DNA of 52,480 nucleotides from an uncultured Lachnospiraceae bacterium. GTDB taxonomy: Bacteria; Bacillota; Clostridia; Lachnospirales; Lachnospiraceae. The DNA lies in assembly GCA_934330725.1 (NCBI GenBank), contig CAKRGM010000018.1, positions 1 through 52,480 of the forward strand. Reading direction: 5' to 3'. Each line of letters starts with the position of its first letter. Within the stretch, counting starts at the first letter, position 1. The notes beneath the pieces are model-generated. The model was not told the DNA's origin, did not search any database, and was given only the letters and a program-made list of their open reading frames with translations. This document shows positions 26,364 through 33,486 of this stretch, piece by piece. A program made the position numbers and the translations under genes.

Positions 26364-26984
26364 TCACACTAAACTATGATAAATGAGTTCTGCCATATAA
26401 AGCACTTCTCCCAGTGCAATTGCAATGGTAAAATGAAATACATGCATTTTAAATTCTATTCCTTCGTCACTTTTCAGGTTCATTTCCACATTGCTTAAAT
26501 TACACACTCTGTCCGTAAAAAACCTGTTTTCTACATTTATATCCTGTAACTTTTTAATACCTCCCAACTTACACGGACCTATTGTCCGTTTTTTTAAAAT
26601 TCCGGTTATTATTCCGGCAATACCAATAACTGCCGCACTAATAAACGTAAATACAACAATTCTTATAATTGCATCATACCCTGCAATAAATCCTAAAACA
26701 GAAAACAGCTTTACATCTCCCGCCCCGACTGCTTTTAAAATATATACAACAAACAATATAACAAATGTAACAATCAGCCCTTTTAAATAAGCAGCACATC
26801 TTCCCGTGTGCATTGTCTCATATATAAGCAGCGCAATGGCACACACCAGTCCTGACATTACAAGCCTGTTACTTATCTTATAGCTCTTTAAATCACCAGC
26901 TACTGCTATTGCTGTGAGAATTAACACAGCCGCCAGACGCGCATAAAATATACTAACGTCAAAATCAAATAACATCTCATTCAT
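26364..26984 (-). CDS. Prepilin peptidase (TadV/CpaA-type, A24 family)
   Basis: A 206-aa polytopic membrane protease. The first catalytic aspartate is in AVAGDLKSYKISNRLVMSG (about residue 25) and the second in the canonical KAVGAGDVKLFSVLGF (about 85). Six or more hydrophobic segments are present. A hydrophilic insert near residues 125-165 (KKLQDINVENRFF region) precedes the last helix. The ATG at 26984 has GGAG nine bases upstream; earlier in-frame starts back to 27056 lack a site. It is the first gene of the Tad run, separated from tadZ by the palindromic element, and should cut the Flp leader. Confidence 0.88.
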   Translation of the reverse strand: MNEMLFDFDVSIFYARLAAVLILTAIAVAGDLKSYKISNRLVMSGLVCAIALLIYETMHTGRCAAYLKGLIVTFVILFVVYILKAVGAGDVKLFSVLGFIAGYDAIIRIVVFTFISAAVIGIAGIITGILKKRTIGPCKLGGIKKLQDINVENRFFTDRVCNLSNVEMNLKSDEGIEFKMHVFHFTIAIALGEVLYMAELIYHSLV

Positions 26985-27087
26985 CACCTTATTCTCCATT
27001 AAATAAAATAAGCAGTATATATTTACCATTATCTGACTATACTTATGATAGAACATTAAATAGAAACGGGGTTATAGGAGGTTGAAA

Positions 27088-27312
27088 GTGAAATTATTAA
27101 AGAAAAAGTCAAATAATCCCACAAAAGACAGCAAGTACCTGCTAAAGGAAATAAATATGACCAAAGAAGCTCTGAATAACGCATACTCAAACTTTAACAA
27201 TGCAACTGACCCTGATCTAATAGACTGCTACATCTACCAGGTTAACTCTGAACAAAAACGTTATAAATATCTGCTGCAAAAAGTTAAAGAATATGAAAGC
27301 TCTTCATTATAA
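27088..27312 (+). CDS. DUF2508 (YaaL-like) small protein
   Basis: A 74-aa hydrophilic helical protein: a basic N-terminus (LLKKKSN), then ALNNAYSNFNNATDPDLIDC, and IYQVNSEQKRYKYLLQKVKE. This is the pattern of the DUF2508/YaaL family often found near recR and bofA in Bacilli and Clostridia. Here it stands alone, divergent from the Tad locus. The GTG at 27088 lies six bases after AGGAGG; a TTG at 27082 touches the ribosome site and is rejected. Function unknown. Confidence 0.8.
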   Translation: MKLLKKKSNNPTKDSKYLLKEINMTKEALNNAYSNFNNATDPDLIDCYIYQVNSEQKRYKYLLQKVKEYESSSL

Positions 27313-27708
27313 ATAATCAAACTTATAACAAAATCAGCCCTGCGGCTCTTTGTATATTATAATTATTTGTTGTATTGTATTAGTATAATATCACCATTGA
27401 TATATTTTGTCAATATATTTTTTATACTTATAAAAATTTGTGATGCTAGTGATTTTACACGGCTGTTTGTGCCGCAGATGCCTCAAATAGCCACTACTGC
27501 AAAGTTGAAATTTAAATTCAGCTCACGTTTCTTTATATACTTTGCATATGTAAAATGTAAAAAGTAAAATGTAAATTAAAATACAAAAAAGATGCCTTTA
27601 GTACTCAATTCGATAGTACTTCAGGCATCTTTTTTCACATACATGTCATCATGTCATTTCTTTCCAGACTGTATTTGATTTTTCACACTATGTATCATTT
27701 CCCTGATT
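27313..27708. other. 396-bp intergenic region with one terminator
   Basis: The region is AT-rich and lies between two convergent genes. Apart from the terminator at 27591-27635 it has a short direct repeat of TGTAAAATGTAAAAAGTAAAATGTAAA type at about 27549-27573. No gene is supported: the open frames have no ribosome site or family resemblance. A degenerate gene remnant cannot be excluded. Confidence 0.5.
27591..27635. terminator. Bidirectional intrinsic terminator
   Basis: The stem arms GATGCCTTTAGTACT (27591-27605) and AGTACTTCAGGCATC (27615-27629) pair at 13 of 15 positions. TTTTTT follows on the plus strand, and AAAAAA precedes the left arm, giving a T-run on the minus strand too. It serves the aquaporin gene from the right and the DUF2508 gene from the left. 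Confidence 0.88.
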
Positions 27709-28626
27709 TTATTTATTTTCCTCTGTCTGGCTGCTCTCTACAACATCTATTGTATCATCCTTATCGCCGGCTTTGCCGTCTTCTTCCTTATCTTTGTTAT
27801 CCACCTTATCTTTGTTGTCTTCCATATCACTATTATCGCCTTTATCAGTTACAGCCTTCTTAGCTGTATCTTCATCTGAGCATATTGCAATTACATCATC
27901 ATTCTTTTCATATGTAAGAAGCATGTATATTGCTGCTGCTATCAGACCACCAACAAGCGGAGCAAGGATAAATACCCACACCTGCGACATTGCTGTTTTA
28001 TCACCTGTTATAAACTTAACTAATGCAGGACCAAAGCTTCTTGCAGGATTTACACCTGTTCCTGTAAGCAATACGCCAAAAAGATGAACTGCTGTAAGTG
28101 ACATACCAATTACCATACCTGCAACACTCTTATATCTTTCATTTGCTGTTACACCAAGTACTGTTATAACAAATATAAATGAAAGTATAATTTCTACAAG
28201 AACTGCGCCCCATGGCTTTATCTGCCATAATACTGACTGATCGCCGTATCCGTTAGTTGCCGGATTGCAGAAATCTGTGCCATATGAGCTGTATTTTGCT
28301 ACAACATCTGAATCGAATGACTTTGATAGTCCGTAAACTGTAAATGCACCTGCAATACCACCGATTAGCTGTGCAATAACATATCCGACACAGTCAAGTA
28401 CCTTCATTCTGCCAGATGCAAGCATTGCAATTGATACTGCCGGATTAATATGACATCCCGAAATATTTCCAATTGAATAAAACATCGCAATAAATACTGT
28501 ACCAAACAACAGTGCAATACCTACAATTCCAAGATATCCCTGAAAGCCACCTGTAAATGCTGTTGCACCACATGCTGCAAATGTCAATGCAAATGTGCCA
28601 ATAAACTCAGCTAAATATTTTCTCAT
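27709..28626 (-). CDS. Aquaporin (MIP family) with long charged C-terminal tail
   Basis: A six-helix channel of about 240 residues. The first NPA box is in SGCHINPAVSIAML (about residue 62) and the second in TGVNPARSFGPAL (about 193). The His in AVHLFGVLLTGTGVNPARS occupies the selectivity position seen in water channels such as AqpZ rather than glycerol facilitators. The last 65 residues are hydrophilic, rich in Asp, Lys and Glu (DNKDKVDNKDKEEDGKAGDK), and unusual for bacterial MIPs. GGAGG precedes the ATG. It is a single-gene unit ended by the terminator at 27591-27635. Substrate beyond water is not predictable. Confidence 0.92.
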   Translation of the reverse strand: MRKYLAEFIGTFALTFAACGATAFTGGFQGYLGIVGIALLFGTVFIAMFYSIGNISGCHINPAVSIAMLASGRMKVLDCVGYVIAQLIGGIAGAFTVYGLSKSFDSDVVAKYSSYGTDFCNPATNGYGDQSVLWQIKPWGAVLVEIILSFIFVITVLGVTANERYKSVAGMVIGMSLTAVHLFGVLLTGTGVNPARSFGPALVKFITGDKTAMSQVWVFILAPLVGGLIAAAIYMLLTYEKNDDVIAICSDEDTAKKAVTDKGDNSDMEDNKDKVDNKDKEEDGKAGDKDDTIDVVESSQTEENK

Positions 28627-28979
28627 TAATTTAGTCCTCCATTCTTAAACGTTTTGAGAAATGCGTAGTTTAATTCCTGTTTTTTCCTTATCAGACACGC
28701 ACAACTTATTATATGCTTAAATATCTTTTAATACAACTTTCTTCACAGAATGTTGACATTTATTTTTTACTAAACTACTATTATATAGTACAAAAATAAA
28801 TTTACGCGATCTTAATCCACCTTGAACTCCTGCAAGACGCTATATTTACTTTATTTTATTATGTTCCTGGTGTTTAGCGTACCGATAAGTATGAAGTGTA
28901 AACTGCTTATTTGTGCAGGCAAAAATGCGCTCTATACTTTTTACATTTATAAAATATGATATACGAAAGGCTTAACAAT
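28627..28979. other. Divergent intergenic region, aquaporin and GH25 genes
   Basis: About 350 bases. A plus-strand promoter for the GH25 gene is listed separately, leaving a leader of nearly 190 bases. Within it are three nested or adjacent complementary pairs: CCTGCA (28829-28834) with TGCAGG (28914-28919), ACGCTA (28837-28842) with TAGCGT (28875-28880), and a seven-bp stem from 28885-28891 with 28904-28910. Together they could make a three-way junction. No known riboswitch consensus was recognised. Confidence 0.45.
28753..28781 (+). promoter_or_regulatory. Sigma-A-type promoter for the GH25 gene
   Basis: A perfect TTGACA at 28753-28758 is followed by 17 bases and TACTAT at 28776-28781 (a TATTAT overlaps three bases downstream). 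Transcription should begin near 28788, leaving a long 5' leader before the ATG at 28980. Confidence 0.65.
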
Positions 28980-30143
28980 ATGAATGACAGAGAAAATCTT
29001 TTTAATACATCCGGCAGCTTTAACAGCAGTAATAATAGTACGGACTCGTTACATAATTACAAACATGATGACAATTTCAAACAGAATATGACTGACAACA
29101 GTATAGAAAAAAGTAAAGGTGATAATCGATCAGGCAAAAAATCCGGTAAAAAAAATCATAAAAAGCGGTCACGCATAAATGGATTCCTTGCATTTATCTC
29201 ACTTATTTCAATTATATTTAATATTGCTTTTATCTACAAATTCGGAATAAAAGAATTATTTGTAAAAGATGAAAAATCATATTCACTGCAGGAGATAAGT
29301 GATATAAAAAATGAAGCAAATGATGAACTGCTGAGTAAATTATCAGAACACCTTGGAAATGGAAATGGTCTGCTCTCATTCTTAAAAAGCACCTACACAA
29401 ATAAAATCATTTATACAGATAAAGGAAAATATGTAATTGAAGATATCAACTCTTCACTAAAGCCAAATGCATATAAAAAGGGAAGCTACGACATTGGCAG
29501 TAATTCAGAAATCACGTATTCTGAGGATGGGAAAATCATATCTCACAAGGGTATCGACCTTTCAAAATACCAGGGTGCCGCTGATTTTTCCAAAATAAAA
29601 GCAAGCGGTGTTGAATTTGCAATGTTAAGATGTGGCTATAGAAGTTATGGTTCAGGTATTCTTACCGAAGATTCTTCTTTTAAAACATTTGCCTCAGATG
29701 CCTCTGATAATGATATTAAAATAGGTGTTTATTTCTTTTCCCAGGCAATCAATACCAATGAGGCCAGAGAAGAAGCCAAATTCGTTATTGATATGGTACG
29801 TCCATATAAAATATCATACCCGATTGCAATTGATATCGAAGAAGTCAAAGATGAATACCGCCAGCAGAATTTATCCAAAAAAGAACTTACAGACGTTATT
29901 ATTACTTTTTGTGATGAAATTAAAAAAGCCGGATACACTCCTATGATATACAGCAATATCCGCTGTTTTGCCGGAAAGGTCGACCTTACCCGCCTTGAAG
30001 ACTATGAGAAATGGTTTGCCGGATATGATTCAACACCATATTATCCATATGCAATGTCAATGTGGCAGTACACGGACTCAGGTACTGTTGATGGCATTGA
30101 AGGAAATGTAGATCTTGATATCAGTTATAAAACCTGGAATTAA
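28980..30143 (+). CDS. Membrane-anchored GH25 lysozyme-like muramidase
   Basis: A 387-aa protein with a cytoplasmic N-terminus of about 70 residues rich in Asn/Ser and then Lys (KKSGKKNHKKRS). A transmembrane anchor spans about 75-95, followed by a spacer and a GH25 domain (about 195-385). Catalytic features are HKGIDLSKYQG (Asp at the first strand) and YPIAIDIEEVKDEY (the DxE pair). GVYFFSQAINTNEAREEA and SMWQYTDSGTVDGIEG close the fold. It should cut peptidoglycan at N-acetylmuramyl bonds outside the cell. The ATG at 28980 has AAAGG nine bases upstream; an ATG 24 bases earlier has none. Confidence 0.92.
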   Translation: MNDRENLFNTSGSFNSSNNSTDSLHNYKHDDNFKQNMTDNSIEKSKGDNRSGKKSGKKNHKKRSRINGFLAFISLISIIFNIAFIYKFGIKELFVKDEKSYSLQEISDIKNEANDELLSKLSEHLGNGNGLLSFLKSTYTNKIIYTDKGKYVIEDINSSLKPNAYKKGSYDIGSNSEITYSEDGKIISHKGIDLSKYQGAADFSKIKASGVEFAMLRCGYRSYGSGILTEDSSFKTFASDASDNDIKIGVYFFSQAINTNEAREEAKFVIDMVRPYKISYPIAIDIEEVKDEYRQQNLSKKELTDVIITFCDEIKKAGYTPMIYSNIRCFAGKVDLTRLEDYEKWFAGYDSTPYYPYAMSMWQYTDSGTVDGIEGNVDLDISYKTWN

Positions 30144-30173
30144 TAATATAAAACAATATAACATCTTTTTTAC

Positions 30174-30204
30174 GCTGCTTCAGATATTTTCATGCTGAAG
30201 CAGC
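30174..30204 (+). terminator. Hairpin after the GH25 gene
   Basis: A perfect 10-bp stem (GCTGCTTCAG/CTGAAGCAGC) with an 11-base loop lies 30 bases past the GH25 stop. The nearest T-run (TTTTTTT) begins about 15 bases downstream, so it is a weaker intrinsic terminator or an end-stabilising hairpin. It may also help end spmB transcription from the other side. Confidence 0.6.
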
Positions 30205-30263
30205 AGATATATCATTGAATTTTTTTATATTTTTTAACAAGTTTTATGTACGCTGCACCAGAG

Positions 30264-30788
30264 TTACATAAACCTCGCAATTATTACACTTGCTGCGACT
30301 CCTGCAAATGTTGACACAAGTGCTCCCGCAAGTGTCCAGCGGGTTTTACTTACTTTTGCAGCCATAAAATAAACAGACATTGTATAAAATATTGTTTCTG
30401 TACTGCTCATCATTAATGAAGTGGTGATTCCAATAAAGGAGTCAGCTCCATACTCTTTGAATATATCCAATGCTAATCCAGTTGCCGCAGAAGAACTGAA
30501 CATTCTTACAATTGTAACCGGTACAAGCTCGGGCGGAAATCCTATTTTACTTATAAACCCACCAGATACTTCAGCAATAAAATTAAGAAGTCCTGATGAA
30601 CGCATTATCCCGACAGCAACCATCAGCCCTATAAGTGTAGGTGCTACCGAGCATACTGTCTTAAGACCATCTTTTGCCCCTTCAACAAAATCATCATATA
30701 CATTTATTTTTGCGGCAATCCCATATCCGACTATAAAAAAAATTACAAGTGGTATTATAAATGAAGATATTACAATTATTATATTCAA
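30264..30788 (-). CDS. spmB: Spore maturation protein B
   Basis: A membrane protein of the nucleoside-recognition (Gate) family required with SpmA for spore core dehydration in Bacillus. The sequence has about five hydrophobic segments and the blocks GAKDGLKTVCSVAPTLIGLM, PPELVPVTIVRMFSSSAATG and GADSFIGITTSLMMSSTETI, which are conserved SpmB signatures. I take the TTG at 30788, which overlaps the spmA stop (TTGA) and has GGTGG six bases upstream; this gives 174 aa, the usual length. An ATG at 30806 inside spmA is possible. Likely translationally coupled to spmA. Confidence 0.92.
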   Translation of the reverse strand: MNIIIVISSFIIPLVIFFIVGYGIAAKINVYDDFVEGAKDGLKTVCSVAPTLIGLMVAVGIMRSSGLLNFIAEVSGGFISKIGFPPELVPVTIVRMFSSSAATGLALDIFKEYGADSFIGITTSLMMSSTETIFYTMSVYFMAAKVSKTRWTLAGALVSTFAGVAASVIIARFM

Positions 30789-31354
30789 TGTCTCACCACC
30801 CTGCAAAATATAATTCCTGCCATTGTACTTATAGTAGTCGCTATTATTGCCGGTGCCACGATTGAAGTCGGATTTGCACTTCCATACTGGCTTCTGTATG
30901 CAATTATGTTTATTGGAATAAGCTGGATTGAAGATATATTAAGCACCAGAAATGCACACATATCATAGCTTGCGCTTGTTTTATGGTCATTTAATTTTGC
31001 CAGCTCCTGCATTGACCTGATTCCTGCCGGCGTTGCTGCCCATCCAAGTCCAAGAAAATTTGCAATAACATTTGTCGTCATATGCTGCATTGCCTGTGAC
31101 TGCTGTGGCACGCACGGAAACATCCAGTGCATAAACGGCCCTATAATTTTCATACACTTTGATATCAGTCCGCTTTTTGATGCAATCTCCATAAGACCAG
31201 TCCATAATGACATAACGCCAAGCATTGTTATACACAACGTAACAGCTTCCTTTGCAGAGTCAAGTGCCCCATCGCCCACTGCTGCCATATTTCCCGTAAA
31301 TGCAGCATATATTATTCCAAGTATAATCATAAAGCCCCATAAATAATTTAGCAT
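30785..31354 (-). CDS. spmA: Spore maturation protein A
   Basis: A 189-aa membrane protein of the same family. Visible blocks are MLNYLWGFMIILGIIYAAFTG, AKEAVTLCITMLGVMSLWTG, NVIANFLGLGWAATPAGIRSM and MCAFLVLNISSIQLIPIN, matching SpmA closely. It precedes spmB. CGGAG lies four bases before the ATG. The start codon and the following 20 bases form the right arm of a long inverted repeat whose other arm is upstream, so the start could be buried in an RNA stem (see separate entry). Confidence 0.93.
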   Translation of the reverse strand: MLNYLWGFMIILGIIYAAFTGNMAAVGDGALDSAKEAVTLCITMLGVMSLWTGLMEIASKSGLISKCMKIIGPFMHWMFPCVPQQSQAMQHMTTNVIANFLGLGWAATPAGIRSMQELAKLNDHKTSASYDMCAFLVLNISSIQLIPINIIAYRSQYGSANPTSIVAPAIIATTISTMAGIIFCRVVRH

Positions 31355-31423
31355 TTTTCTCCGTTCCTGCGTATCATACGCAAAAGTACATCGGTTCTTA
31401 ATGCTATATTATTATGGGGCTTT
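31331..31423 (-). promoter_or_regulatory. Long inverted repeat covering the spmA start codon
   Basis: The 25 bases at 31331-31355 (first codons of spmA) are complementary to 31400-31423 upstream, with one mismatch and one extra base. The two arms are 44 bases apart. In the minus-strand mRNA this gives a stem of about 23 pairs with the spmA ATG in its 3' arm and the CGGAG ribosome site in the loop next to it. The loop also contains a perfect 13-bp palindrome, GCGTATcATACGC (31369-31381). It could regulate translation or act as a terminator for readthrough from nudC. Confidence 0.7.
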
Positions 31424-31500
31424 AATTTATATTACTTATTTTCTGTGTATATTTGCCAGCTCTGTATTATCTTAATGTTCTTAACTTTTTAAGCAGCTTT

Positions 31501-32421
31501 TCATGAATTTGTTTCTTTAAACTTTAAAATCATTTCTCTCGTAAGGCTTACTCCGTCTTCTAAGAGGTCAATGTCCTTTGCTGCAAGCCATCCGCCAACA
31601 GCAAGTTCATTTTCATCAAGCTTTATCGTGTCATCATCACCATCAAGTTCACAAAAGAATCCCATAAGAAGAGAACCGCTAAGTCCCCATGGCTGACTTT
31701 TATAATATTTGAGATTTTTAACACGCAACCCGACTTCTTCCATTACTTCCCGCTCAACAGTCTGCTCAATCGTTTCACCAATCTCATTAAATCCGGCAAT
31801 AAGTGCGTAATTTTTATAATTTCGTCCCGCATATTTAGTCATAAGAATCTTGTCTGCGTTAGTAACTCCAACTATAACTGCCGGACAAATCTTTGGAAAA
31901 TCAACATTTCCACATTCAGTGCAGTAAAGCATTCTCTGTTTGTCATCATGCTTCATAACATGTCCACACCTGCCGCAAACCTGATTGTCCCTGTACCAGC
32001 CATAAAGATGAAATGCTGTAATTGCTGCAAATGCCACTGCTTTAGGTTTTGCATTTCTAAACATATTTACACCTATAAATTCATAACCATTCAGAAGCAC
32101 CCTGTATTCATTATGAATCTTACTATCTGATGTTTCACCTTCAAAGCTTCCGTGTAAAACCTGTTTTTTTCTCATAGCCAGAAAATACCTTGTTTTATCA
32201 ACGGACAAAAGATATGTCACTGTATAAGCCTCAGAAACCTTTAGCTCTGTTTTTTCTTCAACTGCGGTAACAAATTCCCTGTAAGAAGGATAACTTATTA
32301 TGTCATCTGTCTTTTTAGCCAATACTGTCGAACCCTGAAAGTAAAAAATTATGTCTTCATCTTCGCATTTAACATTCTTATACTGATTATCTAAATGGCT
32401 TGGTAAAATATCCTGTATCAA
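31501..32421 (-). CDS. nudC: NAD(+) diphosphatase / RNA decapping Nudix hydrolase
   Basis: A 306-aa Nudix protein. It has an N-terminal NADH pyrophosphatase-like domain and a four-cysteine zinc ribbon (CGRCGHVMKHDD to YCTECGN, about residues 140-165). The Nudix box GFNEIGETIEQTVEREVMEE follows at about 205. The NudC signature SQPWGLSGSLLMGF is at about 240. It should hydrolyse NAD(H) to NMN and AMP and may decap NAD-capped RNA. The TTG at 32421 has AGGAGG five bases upstream; the longer frame to 32532 has no site and overlaps the GTPase gene. It follows the G3E fusion gene by about 100 bases. Confidence 0.92.
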   Translation of the reverse strand: MIQDILPSHLDNQYKNVKCEDEDIIFYFQGSTVLAKKTDDIISYPSYREFVTAVEEKTELKVSEAYTVTYLLSVDKTRYFLAMRKKQVLHGSFEGETSDSKIHNEYRVLLNGYEFIGVNMFRNAKPKAVAFAAITAFHLYGWYRDNQVCGRCGHVMKHDDKQRMLYCTECGNVDFPKICPAVIVGVTNADKILMTKYAGRNYKNYALIAGFNEIGETIEQTVEREVMEEVGLRVKNLKYYKSQPWGLSGSLLMGFFCELDGDDDTIKLDENELAVGGWLAAKDIDLLEDGVSLTREMILKFKETNS

Positions 32422-32518
32422 TTTGGCCTCCTGTTTCAAAACTATATATCTGTTATACAGCTTTACGATTATAATTAATTTTATTTTAAAGTTCTTTATC
32501 TGACTCAGATTAAATTTA

Positions 32519-33466
32519 TCAGAATGTGGCAAGTTCTCTTTCAGGTGCCTGCGCAGGTTCTACCTTGCTTGCATAAAGTACGGGACCTTTCTTCTTGTAT
32601 GCCATCTGGAACTCGTACTTGATTTTTGCAGTTACCGTAACCCACTGCTTATTCTCAAGACTTGCAATATCATTATAGAAACATATATATCCTATAAATG
32701 TGATATCTGCTTCACAGCATGTCATTACCTGTCTTCCAGGTACAAAATTCTTGTCTTTAAAATACTTATTTTTAAGAACCTGTCCCTTGAAACGAACAGT
32801 CTTTCCATTATATACTTCAGGTCTTTCTGAAACATCCATATACCATATGCCGTAATCTCCGTCCTCGACTTCAATTACATCCGCATTGATATCATATGGA
32901 AGTTGTTCTGAAATCGCCATTGGATCACCATTTTCATCCTCAAATACTATCTGGACGCCTGAATTAAGTGCCTTTATACTTCTTCTGTAGCTTCCAAGAT
33001 TCATATTTTTACCACAGCGGTTAAATATGACCATATCTACATATTTTACAGTCTCAGCCATTAACGCCTTCATATTATTCCACTGCATTTCAAAGGTTGA
33101 AGCATCAAATAATGTAATTGTCTGGTATATTTCCCAGCCATGCGGCTTTTCAGAATTTAAAATAATGGCCGGATCCCATGTGCCGTTATATTCTACTATA
33201 ACAACCCACGGATCATACTTTTTATCAAGCTCTTCAAGTTTTTCCTTAGTGAAGTCTTCCTTCTCAAGGACTACCATATCAACGCCATTTTCTTTGAGCA
33301 TCTTCTCATCATATTCTTCTTCGCCTTCCTCGCATACAATAAGAAGCTTATTTTGTGCACCTTCAAACTGACCCATTTCTATGGTATCAGAAATAAATGT
33401 TGTCTTTCCACTATCAAGAAATCCATTAATTAAAAATATAGGAATCTGGTATTGTTCTTCTGCCAT
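32519..33466 (-). CDS. G3E GTPase domain fused to a YcgQ/DUF1980-like domain
   Basis: The N-terminal half (about residues 1-190) is a CobW/G3E-type GTPase: FLINGFLDSGKTTFISDTI (P-loop) and VVIVEYNGTWDPAI. The CxCC metal motif of COG0523 proteins is absent. The C-terminal half (about 200-305) resembles the TIGR03943/DUF1980 domain of YcgQ: VRFKGQVLKNKYFKD and FVPGRQVMTCCEADITFIG, with a conserved CC pair. Both families are connected to metal handling in Bacilli, so a role in metal allocation is plausible. GGAGG precedes the ATG. It follows the His-rich G3E gene by about 20 bases in one operon. Confidence 0.8.
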   Translation of the reverse strand: MAEEQYQIPIFLINGFLDSGKTTFISDTIEMGQFEGAQNKLLIVCEEGEEEYDEKMLKENGVDMVVLEKEDFTKEKLEELDKKYDPWVVIVEYNGTWDPAIILNSEKPHGWEIYQTITLFDASTFEMQWNNMKALMAETVKYVDMVIFNRCGKNMNLGSYRRSIKALNSGVQIVFEDENGDPMAISEQLPYDINADVIEVEDGDYGIWYMDVSERPEVYNGKTVRFKGQVLKNKYFKDKNFVPGRQVMTCCEADITFIGYICFYNDIASLENKQWVTVTAKIKYEFQMAYKKKGPVLYASKVEPAQAPERELATF

Positions 33467-33486
33467 TCTGGTCCTCCACTACGATT

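Noticed and set aside
28788..28979. Known c-di-AMP or c-di-GMP riboswitch in the GH25 leader
   Set aside because: No recognised consensus was found; only unexplained complementary stems remain.
31332..31354. Inverted repeat seen only as an ordinary terminator of nudC
   Set aside because: One arm is the start of spmA coding sequence and no T-run follows, so simple termination does not explain it; kept as a finding.
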